This document shows, piece by piece, positions 7,539 to 14,909 of a stretch of DNA of 64,000 nucleotides. A model generated the notes under the pieces. That model saw only the letters and a program-made list of their open reading frames with translations, was not told the DNA's origin and made no database searches. The DNA comes from Bacteroidales bacterium (GTDB taxonomy: Bacteria > Bacteroidota > Bacteroidia > Bacteroidales > UBA932): contig JAFSSE010000043.1 of the NCBI GenBank assembly GCA_017445755.1, forward strand, positions 1-64,000. The letters run 5' to 3'. A program made the position numbers and the translations under genes. How positions within the stretch are numbered: the first letter of the stretch is position 1; each line of letters starts with the position of its first letter.

Positions 7539-7620
7539 TGAATAGTTTTTTCATAGGTTAAGTTTTAGGTTAGAATTGCGATCGCCGTTTGCTGGGAAGC
7601 ACGCGGCGATCATCTGTTTT
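7539..7620 (+). ncRNA. candidate small RNA of about 80 nt
   Basis: The interval between the cyclophilin gene and the convergent phosphatase gene carries a TAnnTTTG promoter (7528-7535), a T- and purine-rich single-stranded body, and a terminator-like hairpin. The hairpin arms are 7580-7587 and 7604-7611 (GATCGCCG / CGGCGATC), with an inner GCT-GGGA-AGC stem in the loop. A T-rich tail (CTGTTTT) follows. No open reading frame fits. The layout, with its own Bacteroidota promoter at one end and a terminator at the other, is that described for the Bacteroidales-1 sRNA class. I cannot confirm membership in any family. Confidence 0.5.
7580..7611. terminator. hairpin terminator between convergent transcripts
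   Basis: Eight-base-pair perfect stem (arms 7580-7587 and 7604-7611) followed on the plus strand by ATCTGTTTT. It would end the sRNA, and it lies eight bases past the stop of the minus-strand PAP2 gene, so it may also end that transcript. Confidence 0.65.
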
Positions 7621-8344
7621 ATTCTCCCTTGAGCCGGCGGAACTCCTTTTTCGCCTTTTCAAGGTCGCGGTTGAACTTTTTGTCGGCATGAAGGGCGACG
7701 AGGGCAGCCGCCGCGGCGGAGCGTGAAGCATCCACGTCGCTCTGGTAGTGGACGCCCAGGATAACCCGGCTCTGGCCGTATTCGTACCCTTTTTTCAAAA
7801 TTTCGGTAGCGGACTCCGGACATATCTCCGAAAGGAGGAGGGCAAGGCCCCAGCCGCGTATCGAGTGGCCTGAGGGGTATGAACCGGTCTTTCCGAGGTC
7901 AGCATCTTCGGAAGGATTTCCGCTCGGCTCCCCGAAATATACAAAGGGGCGGCGGCGCATGTATTTCGCCTTGGCTCCGCTTATGCTCGCACGGATATTC
8001 TTGATGCTGCTGTCCAGGAACTTGAAAAGGAAGGGGGAATTTTCCTTTGTTATCAAGACCCCGAGTTCCGGGGCGAAATAGGCCATGTAGTACTTTGTAG
8101 AGTGATTTATATCCTCTATCGCCTGACGGCCCCTCTCCGTAGCGCGGAGCGCCTTCCCCCTTTCGTAGCAGACGCTGTCTGTCAGGAAGGTCTCAGATCC
8201 GTTCACCGGCGGAGCGGGCAGAAACTGCCCTGCGTCCGGCATGTTTTCCGCCGCGATATATCGATCCGGCGGAAGCGTCGCAAGGGTCCCGCAGGAAACC
8301 AGCACCGCCATTGCCGCGGCCGTGATAATCATTCTTATTTTCAT
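7619..8344 (-). CDS. PAP2-family (class A acid) phosphatase, lipoprotein
   Basis: 241 aa. Phosphatase of the PAP2 / class A non-specific acid phosphatase superfamily. All three active-site blocks are present: KAKYMRRRP (K-x5/6-RP), SYPSGHS (PSGH, with the general acid/base His) and SRVILGVHYQSDVD (SR-x5-H-x3-D, with the nucleophilic His). The GSYPSGHS form is typical of class A acid phosphatases such as PhoN. I start at 8344 because it gives a proper lipoprotein signal (MAVLVSC); the upstream in-frame ATG at 8407 lies inside the tsf terminator palindrome. The protein is probably periplasmic and acts on phosphomonoesters. The substrate, possibly lipid pyrophosphates, is not decided by sequence. 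Confidence 0.88.
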   Translation of the reverse strand: MKIRMIITAAAMAVLVSCGTLATLPPDRYIAAENMPDAGQFLPAPPVNGSETFLTDSVCYERGKALRATERGRQAIEDINHSTKYYMAYFAPELGVLITKENSPFLFKFLDSSIKNIRASISGAKAKYMRRRPFVYFGEPSGNPSEDADLGKTGSYPSGHSIRGWGLALLLSEICPESATEILKKGYEYGQSRVILGVHYQSDVDASRSAAAAALVALHADKKFNRDLEKAKKEFRRLKGE

Positions 8345-8376
8345 GTCCCCAAAGTTCGGAAAAAACTTAAAATAAA

Positions 8377-8404
8377 TCAACCTACCCTGTGACGGGTAGG
8401 TTGA
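8377..8404 (-). terminator. palindromic terminator of tsf, family copy B
   Basis: Perfect 11-bp arms 8377-8387 and 8394-8404 (TCAACCTACCC / GGGTAGGTTGA) around the loop TGTGAC. It lies 27 bases past the tsf stop codon. On the minus strand a T-rich run follows (TTTATTTT). Same family as 5208-5235 and 47253-47292. Confidence 0.85.
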
Positions 8405-8431
8405 CATCTGAAAAAATGTGACTTCAGCAAC

Positions 8432-9424
8432 TTAGTCGGAGAGGGAGAAGCGCTTGAAGCAAAGCACCTTGGCCTCTTTGTCGACGGCGGCAAGGGCGTC
8501 CTTGACGGACTCCTTGTTCTCGGACATCTGGTACTCCTGCTCCATCAGGGTGTTTTCCTTCAGGAACTTCTGGAGACGTCCGGCGACGATGCCTTCAATC
8601 ATCTTCTCGGGGAGGGAGGCGGCCTTCTCGGCGCCTACCTTCGCGATGATCTCGCGGGCTTCAGCGGCCTGGGCGGGGGTAAGCCAGCCCTTGGCGGTGT
8701 TGGACTCGATGTGCTCTTCGCTGTCAACATGGGCGGGATTGATTCCGGCCTTCTTCAGGGCGGCGTCAACTGCCTTCTGGACCTGCTCGTCGCGGGTCTT
8801 CTGGATGGCGACTGTGCGCTCGCTCTCAAGTACCTCGGCGGGAACGGAAGCACCGTCCACAGCAACCGGGTTCATGGAAGCGACCTGCATTGCGATACCG
8901 CGGGCGATTGCGGCAGGGACCTCCTTGTTGAAGGCGACGATCGCACCGAGCTTGCCATTGAAGTGGACATACTCGGAAACGAACGGGGCCTCGAGGGCGC
9001 CATAGAATGCAAGGACGTGCTTCTCACCGGTCTTTCCGGCCTGGTTGGTGATGTCTTCCTCTACGGTATAGCCATCAGCGAGCTTTTCCTGCTTCAGGGC
9101 CTCCACATCAGCGGGGAACACCTCGATGGCCTTGTCGGCGATGGCACCGGCGAGGGTTTTGAAATCAGGAGTGGCAGCTACGAAGTCGGTCTCGCAACCG
9201 AGGCACACGAGGACGGCCTTTCCACCCGCGACGCGGGCGAGAACGGCACCCTGGGTGGTCTCGTTGTCACCACGCTTGGAGAGCGTGGACTTACCCTTCT
9301 CACGAAGGATTTCGACTGCGCGCTTGAAGTCGCCTTCAGCTTCGGTAAGGGCGTTTTTGCAGTCCATCATACCGGCGCTGGTCATGTCACGGAGCTTCTT
9401 GATATCTGCTAATGAGATTGCCAT
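8432..9424 (-). CDS. tsf: translation elongation factor Ts
   Basis: 330 aa. EF-Ts exchanges GDP for GTP on EF-Tu. The N-terminal UBA-like helix bundle (LADIKKLRDMTSAGMMDCKNAL) and the TDFVA motif (CETDFVAAT) that contacts EF-Tu are intact. The C-terminal region around residues 230-330 corresponds to the coiled-coil/extra part seen in Bacteroidota homologues. It follows rpsB after a 21-base gap, the conserved rpsB-tsf pairing, and ends at the palindromic terminator 8377-8404. Confidence 0.97.
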   Translation of the reverse strand: MAISLADIKKLRDMTSAGMMDCKNALTEAEGDFKRAVEILREKGKSTLSKRGDNETTQGAVLARVAGGKAVLVCLGCETDFVAATPDFKTLAGAIADKAIEVFPADVEALKQEKLADGYTVEEDITNQAGKTGEKHVLAFYGALEAPFVSEYVHFNGKLGAIVAFNKEVPAAIARGIAMQVASMNPVAVDGASVPAEVLESERTVAIQKTRDEQVQKAVDAALKKAGINPAHVDSEEHIESNTAKGWLTPAQAAEAREIIAKVGAEKAASLPEKMIEGIVAGRLQKFLKENTLMEQEYQMSENKESVKDALAAVDKEAKVLCFKRFSLSD

Positions 9425-9445
9425 GGTCTTCTGATTTTTAAGGGT

Positions 9446-10312
9446 TTATTCTTCGGTCTTGGGGGTCTCTGCGGGAGCTTCGACAGGAGCTTCAGCGGGA
9501 GCTTCTACGGGAGCTTCTTCCACGGGCTCTACCTTGGCGGCCTTGCGAGGACGGAGTTTCTTTACGGGCTTTTCGGCCACGGTCTCCTCCTGGGGCTCCT
9601 CAGCGTCGTTCTTCTCCTTCTCGAGCTTGCGCTCATCGAGGCCTTCCTGGATTGCCTTGCAAAGGATATCCATGATGAGCTCGATGGACTTCGTCGCATC
9701 GTCGTTCGCCGGAATCACGTAATCAATCGGGGTGGGATCGCAACATGTATCAACCATAGCGATAACCGGAATGTTCAGACGGGCGGCTTCCTTGACGGCG
9801 TTGGCCTCTTTCTGGACATCGACGACGAACAGTGCGGAAGGGAGGCGGCTCATGTCCCGGATGGATCCGAGGTTCTTCTCGAGCTTGGCCCTCTGGCGCT
9901 CCACCTGGAGACGCTCCCTCTTGGCGAGTTTCTCGAACGTACCATCTTCTTTCATCTTGTCGATGGTGTTCATTTTCTTGACCGCCTTGCGGATGGTGGG
10001 GAAGTTGGTGAGCATACCGCCCGGCCAGCGCTCAGTCACCGAAGGCATATTTACGGACAGAGCTTTTTCAGCTACTACCTCTTTGGCCTGCTTCTTCGTG
10101 GCTACGAAGAGAATCTTGCGCCCGCTGCGGGCGAGTTCCTTCATCACTTCAGCGGCCTCGTCAATCTTGACGACAGTCTTGTGCAGGTCAATGATGTGGA
10201 TGCCGTTCTTCTGATCGAAGATGTACGGAGCCATCTTAGGGTTCCACTTACGGGCGAGATGACCGAAATGGGCGCCTGCATCAAGCAATTCTTGGAAATT
10301 GGTTCTGGACAT
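9446..10312 (-). CDS. rpsB: 30S ribosomal protein S2
   Basis: 288 aa. S2 binds late in 30S assembly and is needed for S1 recruitment. The conserved N-terminus (FQELLDAGAHFGHLARKWNPKMAPYIF) and the PVIAMVDTCCDPTPIDYVIPANDDA block are present. The last ~50 residues form a low-complexity tail rich in Ala, Pro and Glu, with repeated EAPVEAPA units. Such tails are common in Bacteroidales S2. A 187-base structured gap separates it from rpsI upstream and may hold a regulatory leader. Confidence 0.97.
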   Translation of the reverse strand: MSRTNFQELLDAGAHFGHLARKWNPKMAPYIFDQKNGIHIIDLHKTVVKIDEAAEVMKELARSGRKILFVATKKQAKEVVAEKALSVNMPSVTERWPGGMLTNFPTIRKAVKKMNTIDKMKEDGTFEKLAKRERLQVERQRAKLEKNLGSIRDMSRLPSALFVVDVQKEANAVKEAARLNIPVIAMVDTCCDPTPIDYVIPANDDATKSIELIMDILCKAIQEGLDERKLEKEKNDAEEPQEETVAEKPVKKLRPRKAAKVEPVEEAPVEAPAEAPVEAPAETPKTEE

Positions 10313-10499
10313 TTTGTGTCTGTTGTTTTCTTGTTTTTAACTCTTTTTGTCAACCCGGGAGTAGTGGGAGTACCAATCTCCCGCGTTTTCCGCAGTCACG
10401 GCAATCTTTCAGTAGCTCGGGAGGATTCCCATCCTCACCATGAGGTCCGAAGATTTGGGTTGGACCGGACTGTGCATAATGTAAATCAACCGTGCAAGA
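10313..10499 (-). promoter_or_regulatory. structured intercistronic region, candidate S2 (rpsB) leader
   Basis: 187 bases between rpsI and rpsB, far longer than other gaps in this operon. It contains complementary segments: GGTCC / GGACC (10444-10448 with 10462-10466), CCTCA / TGAGG (10433-10437 with 10441-10445) and CGGGAG / CTCCCG (10356-10361 with 10378-10383). The last 45 bases before the ATG are A-rich on the sense strand. Autoregulatory leaders ahead of ribosomal protein genes are common. This could be one for S2, or a processing site. No promoter of the TAnnTTTG type was found within it. Confidence 0.45.
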
Positions 10500-10889
10500 T
10501 TAACGCTTGCTGAACTGGAAGCGGCGGCGTGCACCAGGCTGACCGGGTTTCTTGCGCTCGACTTCGCGGGCGTCGCGGGTGAGGAAACCGGCGGCCTTCA
10601 GCGTGGAGCGGTAGGCCTCTTTGTCGATCTCGCAAAGAACGCGAGCGATGCCGAGACGAACGGCTTCTGCCTGACCTTTGGTTCCGCCTCCGACGAGGGT
10701 AACCTTTACGTCAAACTGGCCTGCGGTACCGGTAACTTCGAAGGGCTGGTTAACAATGTACTGGAGAGTTTCCTCCTTGAAATACTCGGAGAGCTCCCGG
10801 CCATTGATAACGATGTTGCCTTTGCCCGGCACTGCATAAACACGAGCGACAGCTGATTTACGTCTTCCAAGGGCGTGTTTCTGTTCCAT
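10500..10889 (-). CDS. rpsI: 30S ribosomal protein S9
   Basis: 129 aa. The conserved start [11 protein letters not shown] and the basic C-terminus RRRFQFSKR, whose tail reaches the P-site tRNA anticodon region, are intact. It lies nine bases downstream of rplM in the usual rplM-rpsI pair. Confidence 0.98.
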   Translation of the reverse strand: MEQKHALGRRKSAVARVYAVPGKGNIVINGRELSEYFKEETLQYIVNQPFEVTGTAGQFDVKVTLVGGGTKGQAEAVRLGIARVLCEIDKEAYRSTLKAAGFLTRDAREVERKKPGQPGARRRFQFSKR

Positions 10890-10898
10890 GTGCTCTGT

Positions 10899-11351
10899 TT
10901 AAATTTCGTTTAACTTGATTGTTTTGGGGTTCTGCGCCTGGTGCGGATGCTCGGGACCTGCATAAACATAGAGGTTTCCGATGAGCTTGTCACCAAGACG
11001 GGTCTTGGGAAGCATTCCCTTGACCGACCTGCGGATAAGTTCGGTAGGCCGTTTTGCGAGGATTTCGCGAGGGGTCGTGAACCGCTGTCCACCCGGATAA
11101 CCGGTGTAGCGGGTATAGACCCTGTCAGTCATCTTCTTTCCGAGGAGGCGGACCTTTTCCGCATTGATTACGATGACGTTGTCACCGCAGTCGACGTGCG
11201 GGGTGTAGCCCGGCTTGGTCTTGCCACGAAGGACAAGAGCGACCCTGGAGGCCAGACGACCAAGAGCGAGATCAGTCGCATCAATGACCACCCATTCTTT
11301 CTTCACGGTCGCCTTGTTGAGCGATACCGTCTTGTAGCTAAGTGTGTCCAC
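10899..11351 (-). CDS. rplM: 50S ribosomal protein L13
   Basis: 150 aa. The motifs WVVIDATDLALGRLAS and YTRYTGYPGG...RFTTPREIL identify L13, an early-assembling 50S protein that binds 23S rRNA. First gene of the rplM-rpsI-(leader)-rpsB-tsf operon, with a consensus promoter at 11412-11442 and a short hairpin leader at 11391-11407. Confidence 0.98.
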   Translation of the reverse strand: MDTLSYKTVSLNKATVKKEWVVIDATDLALGRLASRVALVLRGKTKPGYTPHVDCGDNVIVINAEKVRLLGKKMTDRVYTRYTGYPGGQRFTTPREILAKRPTELIRRSVKGMLPKTRLGDKLIGNLYVYAGPEHPHQAQNPKTIKLNEI

Positions 11352-11390
11352 TGTCTTGATCTTTAATGGTTTATAACTAATTGTTGCGTT

Positions 11391-11407
11391 CCCTACACTT
11401 TATAGGG
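11391..11407 (-). promoter_or_regulatory. hairpin at the 5' end of the rplM mRNA, candidate L13 leader
   Basis: The minus-strand transcript should begin near 11408, and its first bases fold into CCCTA-TAAAGTG-TAGGG (5-bp stem). The remaining ~40 bases to the ATG are AT-rich. A leader class ahead of L13 has been described for Bacteroidia. Position and size fit, but membership was not tested. Confidence 0.5.
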
Positions 11408-11411
11408 GGTG

Positions 11412-11442
11412 CAAAGGTAAGAAATTTTTCCGTTTTTGCAAA
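11412..11442 (-). promoter_or_regulatory. rplM operon promoter
   Basis: Minus strand TTTG (11439-11442), exactly 19 bases, then TACCTTTG (11412-11419): a perfect Bacteroidota promoter, identical in its -7 box to the rRNA and tRNA-Ala promoters in this window. Confidence 0.9.
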
Positions 11443-11519
11443 ATCTTCCGAAAGTCCCTTTCCGATAAGCTGAAACACAAAAATTAAATATTATTGTTCG
11501 TTTTTTCGCACTTTTTAAA

Positions 11520-11527
11520 TAACTTTG
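11520..11527 (+). promoter_or_regulatory. promoter of the SusC/SusD operon
   Basis: TAACTTTG matches TAnnTTTG and lies 68 bases before the susC-like ATG (11596). The -33 region (ATTGTTCG, 11493-11500) is a weak match. The leader in between is AT-rich with A- and T-runs. No local regulator gene (hybrid sensor or ECF/anti-sigma pair) adjoins this locus. Confidence 0.55.
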
Positions 11528-11595
11528 CAAATCCGCATAAGGCAAAAACACTTTTTAAAAAAAGTAAAAACTGTTTTTTAAAATACTAACCATCT

Positions 11596-14500
11596 ATGTT
11601 CAAACGTCTAATTACACTTCTTGCTGGCATCCTTATCGCTGCCGGTACGGTGGCATATGCCCAGCAGGAAAAAGTGTCCGGTAAAGTCACCGACAGCGCG
11701 GGAGAACCCGTTCCCGGAGCGTCCGTTTTCGTCAAGGGGACGAATAACGGAACCGTGACTGACATTGTCGGTGCATTTTCCCTGCGAAACGTTTCCAGGG
11801 GTGATGTCCTCGCTTTCTCCTGCATCGGATACGAAAGCGTGGAAGTAACCTACAACGGACAAACTCTGGCGATTATCCTGAACGATGACAACCAGATGAT
11901 TGAGGAAACGGTTGTGGTGGGTTACGCCACCATGAAAAAACGCGACCTTGTCGGTGCGGTCGATGCGGTCGGCAGCGAAGTCTTCGGAAATCGCGCCGCC
12001 TCCAACCTGACCCGCGCCCTCCAGGGTGAAATCGCAGGTCTCAACATTACGTTCAACGACTCAAAACCTTCCCACGGCGGCTCTTACAACGTCCGTGGTA
12101 CCGGTTCCATCGGAGCCGGCGGCGGTTCGCTCGTCCTGATTGACGGCGTTGAAGGCAGCATGTCCATGGTCAACCCCCAGGATGTTGAGAGCGTCTCCGT
12201 CCTGAAGGACGCCTCTTCGACCGCTGTCTATGGTGCCAGGGGCGCGTTCGGCGTTATCCTCATCACGACGAAAAACGCCAAGAAGGGCCGCCCGACGGTG
12301 AATTACAACGGTTCATTCATCGTGAACCGCAGGACCGTCATTCCGGATGACATCTATGACTCCAACGACTGGCTCGATATCTGGATGGCCGTTTACGACG
12401 GTTACTACAACGGCTCCAAGGCACGCCTCAACCACCTTGACAACAAGGCCCCGTACTCTGAAGCCATCTATAATGAAATCATCCGCCGCAAGGCCGACCC
12501 GACCCTCCCGAAGGTCGAGGAGAACTACGATGTCTCCGGATTCGGATACGCCTACTACGACTGCCACGACTGGCTCTCGGAATTCTACCGCGACTACCAC
12601 TATTCTACGGAGCACAACCTCTCCGTTTCGGGTGGCGGCGAAAACGCGGATTACTATGTTTCCGGCCGTTTCTATGATTCCCAGGGTGTTTTCCGCGTAG
12701 GTAACGAGGACTTCAAGAAGTACAACCTCCGCATGAAGGGAACCCTGAAGATCCGTCCATGGATGAAGCTTACCAACAACGCCAGCGTCTCGGTCAACAA
12801 CACCTATCTCCCGCGCCAGCAGGCCGGCCAAAGCGTCATGAGAATCATGGAGCACTGGGCTAACCCGATGGTTCCGCTGAAGAACCCGGACGGAAGCTGG
12901 ACCCCCGCCGCTGTAGGTACCGGTTATGCCGCCTATGCCGAAGGGAACAACTACCTGACTGACAATTATATCTACCTCCGCGACAAGATCTCCCTCGACA
13001 TCGACATCATCAAGGATGTCCTCAAGATCCAGGCGGACTACTCCTATAATTATACTGACCGCCAGAGGGCTATAGTCCAGCACATGGTCCAGTATTCCAA
13101 GTCCCCGGGCGTCTATGTCTGGGAAAGCGAGACCCAGGGAGAAAAGCTCCAGAAGATTGACTACCACACTGTATATCAGACAGCCAACATCTACGCCTCC
13201 TGGACTCCGAAACTCGGAAAGAACCACTCCCTGACCCTTCTCGGCGGTTATAACGTGGAAGACAGCAACTACGTTACGCTGAACGCTTCGCGCGTCGGAT
13301 TCACGTCGGCGACAAAGCCGTCCTTCGCCCTGATGGACGGGGAGGCGACAGTCACCCAGGGAGGAAACTCCTGGGGCGTTCAGGGTTACTTCTTCCGCGT
13401 CAACTATTCCCTCCTCGACCGCTATCTTTTCGAAATCAGCGGCCGCTATGACGGTTCCTCAAAGTTCCCGACCTACAGCCAGTGGGGCTTCTTCCCTTCC
13501 GGCTCCGTCGCATGGCGCCTTTCCGACGAGCCGTTCATGGCATGGATCCGCCCGGTTGTTGACAACCTGAAGATCCGCGGTTCCTACGGTTCCATAGGAA
13601 ACGGCTCCGTCAGCCCTTATTCCTTCACCTCGGAGATATCGCTCTCCAAGGCCACCGACTTCGTTCTCGACGGAGCCCTGCCGACTGTCTCCTCCTCTGC
13701 CAGCACCGTTCCCGACTCTCTTACCTGGGAGACGGCGACAACGGCTGACATCGGACTCGACATCGACCTCCTGAAGAGCCGCCTCTCCGGAACCTTCGAC
13801 ATCTACCGCCGTATCACCTCTGACATGTACACGGCCGGTGCGACCCTCCCGGGTGTTTACGGAGCTTCCGTGCCGAAGGGTAACAATGCGGAACTCAAAA
13901 CCGACGGCTGGGAAATGTCCATCCAGTGGAGAGATCAGTTCAACCTTGGAGGAAAGCCCTTCAGCTACAGCGTAAAGGGAACCCTCTGGGACAGCCGCAC
14001 CTGGGTTACCAAATTCAACGGCAACGATGCGAAGAAACTCGGAACCATCGCCAACCTCATCGCCAACATGGGCCAGCCGGATTACTATGAAGGCATGGAA
14101 CTCGGCGAAATGTGGGGATACACCGTCGTAGGACTCTACAAGGACTGGGACGATGTCGCAAATTCCGCGACCCAGAACTTCAAGCAGACCGTCAACAACG
14201 CCGTCTATCCCGGCCAGGTCAAATTCGCGGACCTCGACCTCAGCGGCGAAATCGACTATCTGGGACTCTCGGTTGAGGATCACGGCGACCTCAGCATTAT
14301 CGGCAACTCCCTCCCCCGCTACCGCTACGGCCTCAACCTCAACGCTTCCTGGAACGGCATCGGACTGAACGTCTTCTTCCAGGGCGTCGGCAAGAGGGAC
14401 TGGTATCCGGGTTATGACTCCGGTTACTTCTGGGGAAGGTATGCACGTCCTTTCTTCTACTTCACACCGACCATCCACAAACTGGACAATCCCTATGTCG

Positions 14501-14892
14501 CCCAGTTTGACGATGAAGGCAACTGTATCAACTGGGATACCGCCTACTGGCCGCGTCCTACGACCTACCAGAGCAATTCCCAGGACAAGAAGACGGTCCT
14601 CTCAACCCCTAACACCCGCTACAAACAGAATGCGGCCTACCTTCGTATGAAGAACATCGAGATCAGCTATACCTTCAACCGCAATGTCTGCCAGGCACTC
14701 GGCCTCGAGGATCTCAAGGTCTTCATCAACGGAGAGAACCTCTTCACCTATACCCCGCTCCACAAGTGGGCCCCGAACCTGGATCCGGAAGGCATTGACG
14801 GAGGCGACACTGACTTCTCCTCCAATACCCTCAACGGTACCGCCTACCCGACCTTCAAGTCGGTGGCAATCGGTCTTAATGTCACATTCTAA
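11596..14892 (+). CDS. SusC-like TonB-dependent outer membrane receptor
   Basis: 1098 aa. Outer membrane barrel that imports oligosaccharides (or other nutrients) with energy from TonB. Signal peptide ending near AYAQQ; carboxypeptidase-like regulatory domain at about 25-105 (VSGKVTDSAGEPVPGASVFVKG); TonB box region EETVVVGYATMKKRDLVGAV; plug domain about 115-230, including VLIDGVEG and SVLKDASSTAVYGARGAFGVILITTK, the SusC signature; then the 22-strand barrel ending in VTF. The SusD-like gene starts 17 bases later. No glycoside hydrolase is in this short locus, so the substrate cannot be deduced. Confidence 0.95.
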   Translation: MFKRLITLLAGILIAAGTVAYAQQEKVSGKVTDSAGEPVPGASVFVKGTNNGTVTDIVGAFSLRNVSRGDVLAFSCIGYESVEVTYNGQTLAIILNDDNQMIEETVVVGYATMKKRDLVGAVDAVGSEVFGNRAASNLTRALQGEIAGLNITFNDSKPSHGGSYNVRGTGSIGAGGGSLVLIDGVEGSMSMVNPQDVESVSVLKDASSTAVYGARGAFGVILITTKNAKKGRPTVNYNGSFIVNRRTVIPDDIYDSNDWLDIWMAVYDGYYNGSKARLNHLDNKAPYSEAIYNEIIRRKADPTLPKVEENYDVSGFGYAYYDCHDWLSEFYRDYHYSTEHNLSVSGGGENADYYVSGRFYDSQGVFRVGNEDFKKYNLRMKGTLKIRPWMKLTNNASVSVNNTYLPRQQAGQSVMRIMEHWANPMVPLKNPDGSWTPAAVGTGYAAYAEGNNYLTDNYIYLRDKISLDIDIIKDVLKIQADYSYNYTDRQRAIVQHMVQYSKSPGVYVWESETQGEKLQKIDYHTVYQTANIYASWTPKLGKNHSLTLLGGYNVEDSNYVTLNASRVGFTSATKPSFALMDGEATVTQGGNSWGVQGYFFRVNYSLLDRYLFEISGRYDGSSKFPTYSQWGFFPSGSVAWRLSDEPFMAWIRPVVDNLKIRGSYGSIGNGSVSPYSFTSEISLSKATDFVLDGALPTVSSSASTVPDSLTWETATTADIGLDIDLLKSRLSGTFDIYRRITSDMYTAGATLPGVYGASVPKGNNAELKTDGWEMSIQWRDQFNLGGKPFSYSVKGTLWDSRTWVTKFNGNDAKKLGTIANLIANMGQPDYYEGMELGEMWGYTVVGLYKDWDDVANSATQNFKQTVNNAVYPGQVKFADLDLSGEIDYLGLSVEDHGDLSIIGNSLPRYRYGLNLNASWNGIGLNVFFQGVGKRDWYPGYDSGYFWGRYARPFFYFTPTIHKLDNPYVAQFDDEGNCINWDTAYWPRPTTYQSNSQDKKTVLSTPNTRYKQNAAYLRMKNIEISYTFNRNVCQALGLEDLKVFINGENLFTYTPLHKWAPNLDPEGIDGGDTDFSSNTLNGTAYPTFKSVAIGLNVTF

Positions 14893-14909
14893 TCATGGAG
14901 GAAAGCAAG

